A DNA stretch of 14,259 bases from Reyranella sp. (GCA_004296815.1 SCVT01000184.1:1-14259), one strand, 5' to 3'. Positions 1-9,703 are shown, counted from the first letter of the stretch. Made by a program: numbers and translations. The notes: generated from the letters alone by a model not told the origin.

Positions 1-308
1 CCGTACTTCTCGCAGACCTTGCCGTCCTCGTCGGAGACCAGCGGGAAGTTGAGGTCGTACTTGGCCTTGAACTTGTCGTGACGGGCGACGCTGTCCTTTG
101 ACACGCCGATCACCTGCGCCTTCAGCTTCTTGAAGGCGGCGGCGCCGTCGCGGAAGCCGCAGGCCTCGGTGGTGCAGCCCGGCGTGTCGTCCTTGGGATA
201 GAAATAGAGCACGATCGGCTTGCCGCGCAGCTCCGAGAGCTTGAGCTTGCCGCCGCCGTCGGTCGCGGCCGTGAAATCGGGAGCCTTCTTGCCTTCGACG
301 ACGCTCAT
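1..308 (-). CDS. bcp: Bcp-type peroxiredoxin (thioredoxin-dependent thiol peroxidase), C-terminus missing
   Basis: Reduces hydrogen peroxide and organic hydroperoxides in the cytoplasm, using thioredoxin as electron donor. About 102 N-terminal residues are visible; the family is usually about 155, so the window edge removes roughly the last third. The motif [12 protein letters not shown] gives peroxidatic Cys45 and resolving Cys50, the four-residue spacing typical of E. coli Bcp. The preceding [10 protein letters not shown] and the later [15 protein letters not shown] also fit the thioredoxin fold of the family. The ATG (308-306) overlaps the glnE stop as ATGA, and an AGGAG ribosome site lies six bases upstream (319-315) inside glnE, so the two genes are probably co-transcribed and translationally coupled. 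The family call is firm; the 3' end cannot be seen. Confidence 0.93.
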   Translation of the reverse strand, partial: MSVVEGKKAPDFTAATDGGGKLKLSELRGKPIVLYFYPKDDTPGCTTEACGFRDGAAAFKKLKAQVIGVSKDSVARHDKFKAKYDLNFPLVSDEDGKVCEKY

Positions 309-3247
309 TTCTCTCTCCTGGGCTGCCAGCCGGCGGTGCGCGCCGGCGCCTCGACGATACGTTCGTATATAGCACGCACGGCCTTCGCTTCCGCCTCGAT
401 GCGCGCCCGGAGCTCGGGAAGATCCCGGGCGCCCTCGATCACGGCGATCAGGCGCTGCTGGCCCTCGGGCGCCCTGGTCTCGTCGAAGGCGGCCTCGTCG
501 GCGTTCAGGGTGAGGCGCAGCAGGCTCTGCACGTCGGAGAGCAGCGTGCGTGTCTCGCAGAGCCGCTCGGTGTCTGCCTTGTCGATCAGGCCGGCGGCCG
601 CGATGCGCCGCAGCATCTCGGCAGGATGGGGATCGAGGATGTCGGGCCGCGCCGCCGCGTGACGAAGCGCCAGGTACTGCGCCACGAAGTCGATGTCGAA
701 CAGGCCGCCGGGCAGGTGCTTGAAGTCCCAGGCGCTCTTGGGCGGCGCGTGCTGGGCGATGCGGTCGCGCATGTCGGCCACGTCGCGCACCAGAGCGTCG
801 CCGTCGCGCGGCCGGCAGAGCGTCGACTTCACCGTGTCGACCAGACGGTCGACCAAGCCGGCCGGGCCGTGGATCACGCGCATGCGGGTGAGCGCCATGT
901 GCTCCCACGTCCAGGCCGATTGCGCGTGATAGGTCTCGAAGCCCTCCAGCGAATTGGCGAGCGGCCCGGCGCGGCCCGAGGGCCTGAGCCGCATGTCGAC
1001 CTCGTAGAGCGCGCCCTCGTTGGTGTGGGCGGTGAGCGCCGTCACGATCTTCTGGCTGAGTCGCGTGTAGTACTGGATGGGCGACAGCGGCTGCGGCCCG
1101 TCGGACGCCTCCATGTCGGGCGGGATGTCGTAGACGAAGATCAGGTCGAGGTCGGAGGTCGCCGACATCTCGCGGCTGCCGAGCTTGCCCAGACCCAGCA
1201 CCGCGAGACGCTGGCCGCGAAAGCCGCCGTGCGTGTCGGCGAAGCGCTGCTCGACCCGGTCGCAGAGCGAGGAGATGGTGGCGGCGGCGATGTCGGAGTA
1301 GGCGAGGCCCGCCTGCGCCGGCCGGACAATGCGCTTCAGCTGCTGCACGCCCACCTGGAAACGCCGGTCGTTGGCCCAGCGCCGCGCGAGATCGAGGATG
1401 TCCTGCTCGTGGTCGACCTTCGCGAGGATCGCGGCGAGCTCGGCGGTCATCTCGGCGGCCGACGGCAGCGGCCGATAGAAGTCCGGCGAGAGCACGGAAT
1501 CGAGGAGCAGCGTACGGCGCGCGAGGTGTGCGGCGAGACCCGGCGCGCTGCCCATGATCGTGGCCAGCAGCTCGAGCAGAGCGGGATTGGCCTTGAACAG
1601 GGAGAAGAGCTGCACGCCCGCCGGCAGGTTGCCGAGGAAGAGGTCGAAGTTCAGCAGCGCCTGGTCGGGCGAGGCGGTGGCGCCCAGCTCCTTCAGGAGG
1701 CCGGGCATCAGCTCGGTGAGCAGCTCGCGGGCGCGCGCCGTTGCGGTCGAGCGGTAGCGACCGTGGTGCCAGCGCCGCACGATGCCGGCGGCAGCCGACA
1801 CGTCGCGGAAGCCGAGCGCCCGGAGCGTCTCGAGCGTGCCGGGATCGTCGTCGGTGCCGGTGAAGACCAGGTTGCCGCCGGGGCCGGCGAGGCTCGGCGC
1901 CTCCTCGAACAGGCGGGCATAGTGGCTCTCGACCAGGCGCAGCGTCTCGAGCAACGCGATCTGGAACGCCATCGAGTTGCCGTAGCCCAGGAAGGTCGCG
2001 ACGGCGGCGACGCCCGCCTCGTCGGCCGGCAGCGAATGGGTCTGGCGGTCATCGACCATCTGCAGGCGATGCTCGACCCGGCGCAGGAAGGCATAGGCCT
2101 CGATCAGCTCCTCGGCGGCCTTCGGGGCGACATGGCCGGCGACAGCGAGCGCGCGCAGCGTCTCGCAGGTCCCGCGCAGGCGCAGGGTCGGATTGCGGCC
2201 GCCGAAGATGAGCTGCTGGGTCTGGGCGAAGAACTCGATCTCGCGGATGCCGCCACGGCCGAGCTTCACGTTGTGGCCCAGCACCTTCACCGTGCCACCG
2301 CCGCGATGGGCGTCGATCTGGCGCTTGATCGAATGGATGTCATGGATCGCCGCGAAGTCGAGATGCTTGCGCCAGATATAGGGCGTCATGTCGCCGAGGA
2401 AGGCCGCGCCTACGGCGCGGTTCCCGGCCACCGGATGCGCCTTGATCATCGCGGCACGCTCCCAGTTCTGGCCGACGCTCTCGTAGTAGAGCTCGGCCGA
2501 CTGGACCGACATGGCGAGCGGCGTCGAGCCGGGATCGGGACGCAGCCGAAGATCAGTGCGGAAGATGTAGCCGTCGACCGAGGTCTCCGACATGAGCTGC
2601 ACCAGCGTGCGCGCCACACGTACGAAGTGGCGCGAGAGCTGCTCGTTGCCGGCGAGGGCAGGGGCGTCGCGGTCGTAGAGCAGGATCAGGTCGATGTCGC
2701 TCGAGTAGTTGAGCTCGCCGGCGCCGAGCTTGCCCATGCCGAGCACGGTGAAGGCGGCGGCCTCGGGCCTGCCGTCGATCGCGAGCTGCCCGTCGCGTGC
2801 AAGTTGCAGCAGGATCGAGTCGGTCAGCGCGTCGAGGCAGCCCGAGGCGAAGGCGCTCAGCCGCTCGGTGATGCGCTCGAGCGGCCAGACACCGGCGATG
2901 TCGGCGACGGCGATGGCGAGCGCCACCCGGCGCTTGAGGCGGCGCAGCGTCGTGGCGACGTCTGTGGGTATTGCGCCCGCCAGCGCCGCGGCGTGGCAAT
3001 TGCCCAGTTCGGCCATGAGGCCGGCGATGGCGGTGTCGGGACCCTGACGCCACAGATCGGTCATAAAAGCCGTGTTCTGTAGCGCCGTCTCCGTCAGGTA
3101 CGGGCTGTTCCCGAACAGCGCGTCGAGCAGCGCGATGCCCTGGGCGTCGTCGGGCCGCGCGGCGCGTTCGTCCCAGCGAGTCCAGGCGACGGCCTGTCGC
3201 TCTGCGTCGTGCGGGCGCGGCAGGGTGGCGGTCGAAAGCCAAGACAT
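305..3247 (-). CDS. glnE: Bifunctional glutamine synthetase adenylyltransferase / adenylyl-removing enzyme
   Basis: Adds AMP to, and removes it from, glutamine synthetase, tuning ammonia assimilation in response to PII signalling and glutamine. The 980-residue product is close to the family's usual length of about 950-1000. Two nucleotidyltransferase domains are visible. The N-terminal deadenylylase domain has [19 protein letters not shown] at about 169-187, followed by [12 protein letters not shown]. The C-terminal adenylylase domain has [19 protein letters not shown] at about 684-702, followed by VDMRLRPSG near 750-758. The paired Asp residues in each SDxDL motif are the metal ligands expected for this fold. 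The ATG at 3247 has only a weak ribosome site. The gene is divergent from the AsmA-like gene (87 bp gap) and its stop overlaps the bcp start. No frameshift or missing motif was seen. Confidence 0.96.
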   Translation of the reverse strand: MSWLSTATLPRPHDAERQAVAWTRWDERAARPDDAQGIALLDALFGNSPYLTETALQNTAFMTDLWRQGPDTAIAGLMAELGNCHAAALAGAIPTDVATTLRRLKRRVALAIAVADIAGVWPLERITERLSAFASGCLDALTDSILLQLARDGQLAIDGRPEAAAFTVLGMGKLGAGELNYSSDIDLILLYDRDAPALAGNEQLSRHFVRVARTLVQLMSETSVDGYIFRTDLRLRPDPGSTPLAMSVQSAELYYESVGQNWERAAMIKAHPVAGNRAVGAAFLGDMTPYIWRKHLDFAAIHDIHSIKRQIDAHRGGGTVKVLGHNVKLGRGGIREIEFFAQTQQLIFGGRNPTLRLRGTCETLRALAVAGHVAPKAAEELIEAYAFLRRVEHRLQMVDDRQTHSLPADEAGVAAVATFLGYGNSMAFQIALLETLRLVESHYARLFEEAPSLAGPGGNLVFTGTDDDPGTLETLRALGFRDVSAAAGIVRRWHHGRYRSTATARARELLTELMPGLLKELGATASPDQALLNFDLFLGNLPAGVQLFSLFKANPALLELLATIMGSAPGLAAHLARRTLLLDSVLSPDFYRPLPSAAEMTAELAAILAKVDHEQDILDLARRWANDRRFQVGVQQLKRIVRPAQAGLAYSDIAAATISSLCDRVEQRFADTHGGFRGQRLAVLGLGKLGSREMSATSDLDLIFVYDIPPDMEASDGPQPLSPIQYYTRLSQKIVTALTAHTNEGALYEVDMRLRPSGRAGPLANSLEGFETYHAQSAWTWEHMALTRMRVIHGPAGLVDRLVDTVKSTLCRPRDGDALVRDVADMRDRIAQHAPPKSAWDFKHLPGGLFDIDFVAQYLALRHAAARPDILDPHPAEMLRRIAAAGLIDKADTERLCETRTLLSDVQSLLRLTLNADEAAFDETRAPEGQQRLIAVIEGARDLPELRARIEAEAKAVRAIYERIVEAPARTAGWQPRREK

Positions 3248-3334
3248 TCAATACGTCGACGGGTAAATTGATTTCATCCGGCAGCACGCTCGCCCAGGCG
3301 TGTCGTCATCGTCAAGAAGCGGAAAGTACGGCCT
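3248..3334. promoter_or_regulatory. Divergent intergenic region between glnE and the AsmA-like gene
   Basis: These 87 bp separate two divergent starts, so promoters for both must lie here or just inside the genes. I see no convincing -35/-10 pair. A short inverted repeat, CACGC (3285-3289) with GCGTG (3298-3302), is present. A purine run GGAAAG (3321-3326) sits eight bases before the TTG start at 3335 and is a plausible ribosome site. The regulatory role is inferred from position only. Confidence 0.4.
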
Positions 3335-6300
3335 TTGGTCAGGCGAACCTATCGGGTGTGTAAGCGCGTTGCCACGATTGCGGTGCTGACCGTCAGCGCC
3401 CTTGTCGTGGTCGTGGCGCTCCGCCTGATGGCCGGGCCGGTCAATCTCGACTTCCTGAAGCCGCGCCTCGTCGCCCTGATCGACGTCCCGGGCAACGACA
3501 TCCACCCGAACTTCGACCATATCTCCTTCGAATGGAGCGGCCTCAGCCGGCCGATGCGGCTCGCCTTCACGGGCCTGCGCTTCACCAACTCCAAGGGCCA
3601 GATGCTGGCGACGGCGCCGCTGGCGGCGCTGACCTTTGATCCGCGCGGTATCTTCCAGGGCAAGTTCCTGCCGACCTCGGTCGTGGTCGAGCGGCCGGTG
3701 ATCGAGGCCGACATCGCGCGCGAGGGCGGCATCTTCAAGCGCGTCTTCACCTCGCACGAGGGCGGTGCCCAGGGCGAGGCGATCTCGATCCTAGTCGACC
3801 AGCTCCTGGCCGAGCCGAACTACGATTCGCTGCTCGGCCAGCTCGACTCGGTGCTGGTCGAGAAGGCCAGGATCACGGTGCGCGACCTCAAGACCGACCT
3901 GAGCTGGACGGCGCCGTCGGCCCGCGTGCACCTCAAGCGCGACGCCGTCGGCGTGGCGATCGACGCCAACGCGCAGTTCACCGGCTATCTCGACCATCCG
4001 GTCGACGTTTCGCTTTCCGGCATCTACACGCGCGACCGCAGCCGCGTCTCGGTCGAGGCCAGGATCGACGGCATCAAGCCGATGGCCTTCGCCGACCTCT
4101 CGCCGGACGTCGCCCTGCTGCGCGGCGTCGACATCACCCTGTCCGGCCGCATGCGGGTCGAGGCGACGGGCGAGGGTGAGATCAAGTCGGTGGCGGTCGA
4201 CATCACCGGCGGAAACGGCCGCATCACCCTGCCGGGCGTCCTGCCGGCCACCCACACGGTCAAGGCGGTGAGCGCAAGCTTCGCGATCGACACGATCGCC
4301 CACACCGCCGCCATCGATCATCTCGCATTCGACTTCGGTGCGACGCGCATCTCCGTGTCCGGTTCGGGCACCCGCACCGCCGACCGGCGCACCTTCGCGG
4401 GGCGTGCCGACATCCGCCAGATCCCGGTCGACCGGCTGGGCGACTACTGGCCGCTCGAGTTCGCGGCAGGCGGCCGGGAATGGGCGCTCACCAATCTCAG
4501 CAAGGGCATGATCGACGTCGGCGCCGAGTTCGCGCTGAGCGCGCCGGTCGACGATCTCACGGCGATGAAGGTCGACCGGCTGGTCGGCCTGATCGACTAC
4601 GGCGGCATGATGGTCCGCTACATGCCGAACATGCCGGAGCTGCAGGACGTCGCCGGCAAGGCTCGCTACGAGAACGGCAACCTGCGCTTCGAGAACATCA
4701 GCGGCGGCGCGGTCAATCTCAAGGTGGCGGGCGGCACGATCGAGCTGGCCGACCTCGACAAGCCGCCGCCGCAGTTCGCGATCATCAAGCTGCCGATCAC
4801 CGGCCCGGCGCAGGATGTGATCCGCTTCCTCGCTCGGCCCAAGCTCGGCCTGTCGAAGGATATGCTCTACGACTACCGCCGGCTGGGCGGGAACGTCGCG
4901 GTCGACCTGGAGCTGCGCTTCCCGCTGATCAATGCGCTTACGGTCGCCGAGCTCGACATCAAGGCCGACGCGCAGCTCACGAATTTCTCGCTGAAGGACG
5001 TGCTGGGCGACGTCGACCTGACCGACGCCACGGTGCGCGTGAAGTACGGCGGTCCCGAGCTGAACGTGACCGGTCAGGGCAAGCTCGATGGTGCGATGGT
5101 CGATATCGGCTGGCGCGAGATGTTCGGCCAGAAGCCGCCGTTCCGCCGCCGCTACGAGCTGAAGGGGACCGTACCCGCCGGCATCGTGGAGAAGGCGGGC
5201 TTCCCGTCGGTCGAGCCCTACGCCACCGGGCCGGTAGGCATGACGCTGCAGTACCAGGTGGCGACCAACGGCACGAGCGAGGTCACGGGCAAGTTCGACC
5301 TCAAGAGCACCAAGCTCTCGGTGGTTCCCGTCGCCTTCATCAAGGAGGCGGGCGCCGAAGGGCAGGCGCAGATGACGATCAAGCTCGCCGCCGGCGGCAA
5401 GCTCACGACGATCGACTTCGACGGGCGTGGCGGCGGCCTGCAGACCAAGGGCCAGGTCCGCTTCTCGGGCGACAATGCCGTGCAGCTGATCAGCCTGCAG
5501 CAGGTGAAGCTCGGCCGCACCGACATCACGGTCGACTGGCGGCGCAATCCCGGCGGTGTCGAGCTCAGCGTGAAGGGCGCCTCGTTCGAGCTGGCGCGGC
5601 TGCACGACATGATGAAGGCGCGCGACGACGTGGCGGCGCGCGAGCCCAAGGGCGCGGCTTCGGTGTCGCGCGCGAGCACCAAGGCCACCATCCAGGTCCA
5701 GAACGTCCTCGTGAAGCGCGGCTCGCTGGGGTACCTCAACGGCAAGCTGGAGATGACGGGCGACCGCCTCGCCTCGGCCGACCTTTCGATCGGCGCCGGC
5801 AAGGGCTCAACCTTCCGTGTCACGCCGGCCAGTGGCGGCCGCACGCTCTTCTTCTATGTGGCGGATTTCGGCCAGGCGCTGCGCGAGGCGGGCTGGCTCG
5901 ACGGGTTGGTCAACGGCTACCTGCACATCGAAGGGAAGTTCAACGACACCTGGGCCGACCCGCCGCTCAGCGGCTGGCTCAAGATGGGACCGTATCGCCT
6001 GCAGCGCGTGACGGCGCGCCCGGACATCGGCACGCTCAACTCGGCGATCGACGGCCTCAACAGCGCCGGCAACGCCCTGCAGCAGTTCGACAGCCTGACC
6101 GCCGACCTTTCCAAGGCCGGCGACAAGATCCAGGTCCGCAACGGCCGCACCAGCGGCCAGTCGATCGGTCTCACCACGCAGGGCACGATCGACCTCGGCC
6201 ACGACACCGCGTTGCTGAACGGCGTCGTCGTCCCGGCCTTCGCGCTCAACAACCTGCTGTCGAACGTGCCGCTGCTGGGGCCGCTGCTGACCGGCGGCAA

Positions 6301-6493
6301 GGATGGCGGCCTGTTCGCCATCTCCTACCAGCTCCACGGTCCGTTCGACGACCTGAAGACCGATGTGAACATGATGTCGGCGGTGACGCCCGGGGCGCTG
6401 CGCGACCTCTTCAACACGCCGGCCGGCAGCGGTGGCGCACCCACGGCAGCGGCGCCGCCCTCGGGCGCGCAGGAGATGCAGAGAGCTCCGTAG
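3335..6493 (+). CDS. AsmA/YhdP-like inner-membrane-anchored envelope protein
   Basis: A 1052-residue protein with a basic N-terminus (RRTYRVCKR) followed by one strong membrane helix at about residues 12-34 (VATIAVLTVSALVVVVALRL), then a long beta-rich periplasmic region. The C-terminal part, PAFALNNLLSNVPLLGPLLTGGKDGGLFAISY and HGPFDDLKTDVN near the end, resembles the AsmA-like C-terminal region of YhdP/TamB-type proteins, which bridge the inner and outer membranes and are implicated in phospholipid transport. E. coli YhdP is somewhat longer (about 1270). The Pro/Ala-rich tail after about residue 1030 is low complexity. The start is TTG: no ATG, GTG or TTG lies between the in-frame stop at 3269 and 3335, and GTG at 3356 is the only close alternative. 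Family assignment is good; the exact substrate and subfamily are inferred. Confidence 0.85.
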   Translation: MVRRTYRVCKRVATIAVLTVSALVVVVALRLMAGPVNLDFLKPRLVALIDVPGNDIHPNFDHISFEWSGLSRPMRLAFTGLRFTNSKGQMLATAPLAALTFDPRGIFQGKFLPTSVVVERPVIEADIAREGGIFKRVFTSHEGGAQGEAISILVDQLLAEPNYDSLLGQLDSVLVEKARITVRDLKTDLSWTAPSARVHLKRDAVGVAIDANAQFTGYLDHPVDVSLSGIYTRDRSRVSVEARIDGIKPMAFADLSPDVALLRGVDITLSGRMRVEATGEGEIKSVAVDITGGNGRITLPGVLPATHTVKAVSASFAIDTIAHTAAIDHLAFDFGATRISVSGSGTRTADRRTFAGRADIRQIPVDRLGDYWPLEFAAGGREWALTNLSKGMIDVGAEFALSAPVDDLTAMKVDRLVGLIDYGGMMVRYMPNMPELQDVAGKARYENGNLRFENISGGAVNLKVAGGTIELADLDKPPPQFAIIKLPITGPAQDVIRFLARPKLGLSKDMLYDYRRLGGNVAVDLELRFPLINALTVAELDIKADAQLTNFSLKDVLGDVDLTDATVRVKYGGPELNVTGQGKLDGAMVDIGWREMFGQKPPFRRRYELKGTVPAGIVEKAGFPSVEPYATGPVGMTLQYQVATNGTSEVTGKFDLKSTKLSVVPVAFIKEAGAEGQAQMTIKLAAGGKLTTIDFDGRGGGLQTKGQVRFSGDNAVQLISLQQVKLGRTDITVDWRRNPGGVELSVKGASFELARLHDMMKARDDVAAREPKGAASVSRASTKATIQVQNVLVKRGSLGYLNGKLEMTGDRLASADLSIGAGKGSTFRVTPASGGRTLFFYVADFGQALREAGWLDGLVNGYLHIEGKFNDTWADPPLSGWLKMGPYRLQRVTARPDIGTLNSAIDGLNSAGNALQQFDSLTADLSKAGDKIQVRNGRTSGQSIGLTTQGTIDLGHDTALLNGVVVPAFALNNLLSNVPLLGPLLTGGKDGGLFAISYQLHGPFDDLKTDVNMMSAVTPGALRDLFNTPAGSGGAPTAAAPPSGAQEMQRAP

Positions 6494-6499
6494 TCTGGG

Positions 6500-6517
6500 C
6501 GCGCCTTAGGCGGCGCG
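6500..6517. terminator. Candidate hairpin at the AsmA-like/tyrS convergent junction
   Basis: CGCGCC (6500-6505) and GGCGCG (6512-6517) form a perfect 6-bp GC stem with a 6-base loop that contains the tyrS stop codon. It sits exactly between two convergent genes that are 12 bp apart and could slow polymerase from both sides. There is no T-tract on either side, so intrinsic termination is not demonstrated. Confidence 0.3.
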
Positions 6518-7759
6518 GACCAGCACGTGCCGCTTGCGGCCGGCCGAGAGCTTCAGGGTTCCCGACGAATCGAGATCGCCTTCGCCCACGGTGACGGTGT
6601 CGCCGGCGATCGGCTTGTCGTTCAGCCGTGCGCCGCCGCCCTTGATGAGCTTGCGCGCCTCGTTGCGGCTTTCGGCCAAGCCCGCCTCGTGCAGCAGCTC
6701 GAAGGCGGGGATGCCGGCCTTCAGCTTGGCACGCGGCACGTCGACGGTCGGCAAGGTGTCGGCCTTGGCGCCTTCCTCGAAGGTGCGGCGCGCCGTTTCG
6801 GCCGCGGTGTCGGCGGCCTGCTTGCCGTGGGCCAGGGTCGTCACCTCGGTGGCGAGGATCTTCTTGGCCTCGTTGATCTCCTGGCCCTGCAGCGCCTCGA
6901 GCCTCGCGACCTCGCTGAGCGGCAGGTCGGTGAAGAGCTTGAGGAAGCGGCCGACGTCGGCATCCTCGGTGTTGCGCCAGTACTGCCAGAAGTCATACGG
7001 CGAGAGCCGGTCGGGGTTGAGCCACACCGCGCCCGCCGCGGTCTTACCCATCTTGGCGCCCGAGGAGGTGGCGAGCAGCGGCGAGGTCAGCGCGAACAGC
7101 TCCGCGCCCGCCATGCGGCGGCCGAGGTCGGCGCCCATGACGATGTTGCCCCACTGGTCCGAGCCGCCCATCTGCACGATGCAGTTGTGGCGCTTGTGCA
7201 GCTCCACGAAATCGTAGGACTGCAGGATCATGTAGTTGAACTCGAGGAAGGTGAGCGGCTGGTCGCGCTCGAGCCGCAGCTTCACCGAGTCCATGGTCAG
7301 CATGCGGTTGACCGAGAAGTGCCGGCCGACATCGCGCAGCAGCGGGATGTAGAGCAGCCCGTCGAGCCAGTCGGCGTTGTTCGCCATCACCGCATCGGTC
7401 TTGCCCTCGCCGAAGGTGAGGTAATTGGCGAAGCTCTTCTTGATGCTCGCCATGTTGGCGTCGATCTGCTGCGTGGTCAGCAGCTGGCGCGTCTCGTCGC
7501 GGCCCGAGGGATCGCCCACCTTGGTCGTGCCGCCGCCCATCAGCGCGATCGGCTTGTGGCCGCTCTTCTGCCACCAGCGCAGCAGCATGATCTGCAGCAG
7601 ATGGCCGACATGCAGCGAGTCGGCGGTGCAGTCGAAGCCGATATAGGCGGTGCGGGTGCCGGAGCTGAGCAGCTCGTCCAGGCGCGCGGTGTCGCTGCAC
7701 TGATGCACCATGCCGCGCTCGTGCACGATCCGCATGAAATCCGACTTGAAACCCGACAT
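6506..7759 (-). CDS. tyrS: Tyrosyl-tRNA synthetase
   Basis: Charges tRNA-Tyr with tyrosine. Starting at 7759 gives 417 residues, the usual bacterial length. Class I signatures are clear: HVGH at 50-53 (the HIGH motif), the tyrosine-pocket segment [10 protein letters not shown] at 196-205, and KMGKT at 236-240 in place of KMSKS, a normal variant in this enzyme. A C-terminal S4-like RNA-binding domain begins near 350 ([20 protein letters not shown]). The open frame extends upstream to 7834, but those 25 residues do not resemble the family and would overlap the anmK start. The ATG at 7759 begins [16 protein letters not shown], which does resemble the family, and has GGAG just upstream. The gene is divergent from anmK and convergent with the AsmA-like gene. 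Confidence 0.97.
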   Translation of the reverse strand: MSGFKSDFMRIVHERGMVHQCSDTARLDELLSSGTRTAYIGFDCTADSLHVGHLLQIMLLRWWQKSGHKPIALMGGGTTKVGDPSGRDETRQLLTTQQIDANMASIKKSFANYLTFGEGKTDAVMANNADWLDGLLYIPLLRDVGRHFSVNRMLTMDSVKLRLERDQPLTFLEFNYMILQSYDFVELHKRHNCIVQMGGSDQWGNIVMGADLGRRMAGAELFALTSPLLATSSGAKMGKTAAGAVWLNPDRLSPYDFWQYWRNTEDADVGRFLKLFTDLPLSEVARLEALQGQEINEAKKILATEVTTLAHGKQAADTAAETARRTFEEGAKADTLPTVDVPRAKLKAGIPAFELLHEAGLAESRNEARKLIKGGGARLNDKPIAGDTVTVGEGDLDSSGTLKLSAGRKRHVLVRAA

Positions 7760-7784
7760 CGCTCCGCCCGGCCGTTGCTCGCCA

Positions 7785-7813
7785 ATTGTCCCAGAAGGGG
7801 CGGCGGGTGTAAC
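7785..7813 (-). promoter_or_regulatory. Candidate tyrS promoter
   Basis: Reading the minus strand, GTTACA (7813-7808) and GACAAT (7790-7785) each match four of six bases of the sigma-70 -35 and -10 boxes and are 17 bases apart. They lie in the 65-bp gap between the divergent tyrS and anmK genes, with the -10 about 25 bases from the tyrS ATG. The match is weak, and only the position makes it attractive. Confidence 0.3.
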
Positions 7814-7824
7814 ACATTCCCCCA

Positions 7825-8910
7825 ATGGCTTCATCTCCCCTGCGGGCCCTCGGCCTGATGAGCGGCACCTCCGTGGACGGTGTCGACGTGGCGCTGATCG
7901 AGACCGACGGCGAGCGGATTGCCGCGTTCGGGCCGGCGCTGACGGTCCCCTATACCGACGAGGTGCGTCGCACGATCCGTGCGGCGTTCGGCGCCGAGCA
8001 GGAGTCGGCCGAGACGCGCGCCGCCGAGCAGGCGGTCACCGAGGCGCATGTCGCGGCCGCGCGGCGCTGGGCCAGCGAGCGCGACGTGGCGCTCTCCAGT
8101 CTCGACCTCGTGGGCTTCCACGGCCAGACGATCACGCACCGGCCGGAGCGCCGCTTCACCTGGCAGATCGGCGACGGCGCCGCGCTCGCGCGGGCGCTCG
8201 GCGTGCGTGTCGTCAATGACCTGCGCGGCGCCGACGTGGCGGCGGGCGGGCAGGGTGCGCCGCTGGTGCCGGTCTATCACGCAGCGCTCGTGCGCGACCT
8301 GCCGCGGCCGCTCGCCGTGGTGAATGTCGGCGGCGTGGGCAACGTCACCTGGATCGGGGCGGATGATTCGCTGCTCGCCTTCGACACCGGCCCGGGCAAC
8401 GGGCCGATCGATGACTGGTGCGCGCGCCGCGCCGGGCAGCGCTACGACAAGGACGGCGCGCTGGCGGCCTCCGGCGCCGTCGACCGCAACCGGCTCGAAC
8501 GCTTCAGCGAGCATCGCTACTTCGCCAAGGCGCCGCCCAAGTCGCTCGACCGCGCCGACTTCAACGATCGCTGGGCCGAAGGGCTGGCCGTGGCCGACGG
8601 CGCGGCCACGCTGACGCGCGGCACGGCGCGGGCGATCGCGCTCGCATCACGTCATTTCCCTCAAGCCGTGGTGCAGTGGGTGATCTGCGGCGGCGGCGCG
8701 CGCAATCCGACGCTGTTGCGTGCCATCGCGGAAGAGACGCAGGGCAAGGTCGTGACGGCCGACGATCTCGGCTGGGACGGCGATGCGCTCGAGGCCCAGG
8801 CCTTCGCGTTCCTCGCGGTCCGCTCGTTGCGCGGCCTGCCGCTTACTTTCCCGGGGACGACCGGCGCGCCGCGTCCGATGACGGGCGGCCGGCTCAGCGA
8901 GCCGTCGTAA
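7825..8910 (+). CDS. anmK: Anhydro-N-acetylmuramic acid kinase
   Basis: Phosphorylates and opens 1,6-anhydro-MurNAc to MurNAc-6-phosphate in peptidoglycan recycling. The 361-residue protein matches the family's length. The N-terminal phosphate-binding motif [15 protein letters not shown] is at 10-24, [12 protein letters not shown] at 97-108, and [19 protein letters not shown] at about 134-152; the last segment holds the conserved catalytic-base aspartate of the family. [13 protein letters not shown] and [13 protein letters not shown] follow, and [11 protein letters not shown] lies in the C-terminal lobe. It is an ASKHA-fold kinase. The ATG at 7825 is the natural start and is divergent from tyrS. 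It converges with the alpha/beta hydrolase, with a 9-bp gap. MurQ, the next recycling step, is not in the window. Confidence 0.95.
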   Translation: MASSPLRALGLMSGTSVDGVDVALIETDGERIAAFGPALTVPYTDEVRRTIRAAFGAEQESAETRAAEQAVTEAHVAAARRWASERDVALSSLDLVGFHGQTITHRPERRFTWQIGDGAALARALGVRVVNDLRGADVAAGGQGAPLVPVYHAALVRDLPRPLAVVNVGGVGNVTWIGADDSLLAFDTGPGNGPIDDWCARRAGQRYDKDGALAASGAVDRNRLERFSEHRYFAKAPPKSLDRADFNDRWAEGLAVADGAATLTRGTARAIALASRHFPQAVVQWVICGGGARNPTLLRAIAEETQGKVVTADDLGWDGDALEAQAFAFLAVRSLRGLPLTFPGTTGAPRPMTGGRLSEPS

Positions 8911-8928
8911 CGAGAAGCCTTACGGCTC
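8899..8928. terminator. Candidate hairpin at the anmK/hydrolase convergent junction
   Basis: GAGCCGT (8899-8905) pairs perfectly with ACGGCTC (8922-8928) around a 16-base loop that contains the anmK stop. An alternative smaller hairpin, CGTAA (8906-8910) with TTACG (8920-8924), competes with it. The position between two convergent genes 9 bp apart suggests a shared terminator or a barrier to antisense reading, but no T-tract is present. Confidence 0.3.
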
Positions 8929-9594
8929 CTTGTTGCTCGTCGCGCGGCCCGGCGGGTTGAGCAGGCTCTTGGCGACATAGCGGTCGACATCGACCGCGAG
9001 CTTGTCGAGCGAGTCGTGGAAGAAGTGGTTGGCACCCTTCACGGTCTTTGACTCGACGGTGATGCCCTTCTGGAGCGAGAGCCGCGCGACCAGCTTCTGG
9101 ATGTCGGCGAGCGGCACGACCTCGTCCTTCTCGGCGCCGACGATCAGGCCCGATGACGGGCAGGGGGCGAGGAAGGCGAAGTCGTAGGAGTTCGCCGGCG
9201 GCGCCACCGAGACGAAGCAATCGATCTCCGGGCGGCGCATCAGGAGCTGCATGCCGATCCAGGCGCCGAACGAGTAGCCCGCGATCCAGCACGACTTCGC
9301 ATCGGCGTTCATGCTCTGCAGCCAGTCGAGCGCGGCGGCGGCATCGGAGAGCTCGCCCATGCCGTTGTCGAAGCGGCCCTGGCTGCGGCCGACGCCGCGG
9401 GTGTTGAAGCGCAGGACAGAGAAGCCGCGGTTCACGAACACATGGAAGAGCGAGAACACCACCTTGTGGTTCATCGTTCCGCCATACTGCGGGTGCGGAT
9501 GGAGGATCAGCGCGATGGGCGCGCGTTCTTCCTTGCTCTGGTGATAGCGGCCTTCGAGGCGACCCTCGGGGCCGGTGAACATCACGTCAGGCAT
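8920..9594 (-). CDS. Alpha/beta hydrolase of the short COG2945-like type
   Basis: A 224-residue single-domain alpha/beta hydrolase without an obvious lid. The early HPHPQYGGTMNHKVV (about 32-46) and RFNTRGVGRSQG (62-73) are typical of this small hydrolase group. The nucleophile elbow GYSFGAW puts the catalytic serine at 108. Asp157 in GAEKDEVVPL and His190 in KGANHFF complete a likely triad. No signal peptide is visible, so it is probably cytoplasmic. The substrate is unknown; esterase, thioesterase or dienelactone-hydrolase-like activity are all possible. The ATG at 9594 has GGAG five bases upstream. It is divergent from iscR. From memory, a similar hydrolase lies beside iron-sulfur assembly genes in other alphaproteobacteria, but no functional link is shown here. 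Confidence 0.85.
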   Translation of the reverse strand: MPDVMFTGPEGRLEGRYHQSKEERAPIALILHPHPQYGGTMNHKVVFSLFHVFVNRGFSVLRFNTRGVGRSQGRFDNGMGELSDAAAALDWLQSMNADAKSCWIAGYSFGAWIGMQLLMRRPEIDCFVSVAPPANSYDFAFLAPCPSSGLIVGAEKDEVVPLADIQKLVARLSLQKGITVESKTVKGANHFFHDSLDKLAVDVDRYVAKSLLNPPGRATSNKEP

Positions 9595-9666
9595 GGAAAC
9601 TCCGGTTCTTCACCCTTTTCACCTCCGGTCCTAACCGATTTGGCTGTGCCTTCGGGGGGATTCTTC

Positions 9667-9691
9667 ATACTTGACTGGCCTACTCGGACTA
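9667..9691 (+). promoter_or_regulatory. Putative IscR type 1-like operator upstream of iscR
   Basis: The left arm ATACTTGACT (9667-9676) matches all ten bases of the E. coli IscR type 1 left half (ATASYYGACT). The right arm, CTACTCGG (9680-9687), is partial, giving 17 of 25 consensus positions overall. The core GACT-N3-CTACTCGGA (9673-9688) recurs on the minus strand at 11406-11391, before iscS. It lies about 160 bp upstream of iscR and overlaps the proposed -35 box, so autorepression by cluster-bound IscR is the simplest reading. Binding is inferred. Confidence 0.55.
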
Positions 9692-9698
9692 TTTAAAT
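9671..9698 (+). promoter_or_regulatory. Putative iscR operon promoter
   Basis: TTGACT (9671-9676, five of six of the -35 consensus) and TTAAAT (9693-9698, four of six of the -10) are 16 bases apart; TAAATC one base later would give 17. Both boxes are covered by the IscR-like element and by the inverted repeat at 9683-9703, the layout expected for a repressed promoter. Transcription from here would leave a leader of roughly 125 bases before the iscR start. Confidence 0.5.
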
Positions 9699-9703
9699 CC
9701 GAG
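9683..9703. promoter_or_regulatory. Inverted repeat over the iscR -10 region
   Basis: CTCGGA (9683-9688) and TCCGAG (9698-9703) are perfect 6-bp arms around a 9-base AT-rich spacer. The arm TACTCGGA (9681-9688) also occurs inverted at 11391-11398 in the second putative operator. It overlaps the first site, so it may be a second overlapping binding register for IscR or another Rrf2-type dimer. Confidence 0.5.

Noticed and set aside
626..3082. A very long open frame (about 818 codons) on the plus strand opposite glnE.
   Set aside because: Its translation is low-complexity Arg/Ala/Gly/Glu/Val without any domain, the usual mirror of a GC-rich gene on the other strand, and glnE has complete motifs.
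3791..5605. A 604-codon minus-strand frame and a 704-codon plus-strand frame (4480-6594) overlapping the AsmA-like gene.
   Set aside because: Both are compositionally biased shadows without recognisable domains; the AsmA-like frame has a membrane anchor and family motifs.
7760..7834. A longer tyrS start at 7834.
   Set aside because: The added 25 residues do not look like TyrRS and would overlap the anmK start; the ATG at 7759 gives the normal N-terminus and has GGAG upstream.
6527..7858. A 443-codon plus-strand frame opposite tyrS.
   Set aside because: There are no domains, and it lies entirely over a gene with clear class I synthetase motifs.
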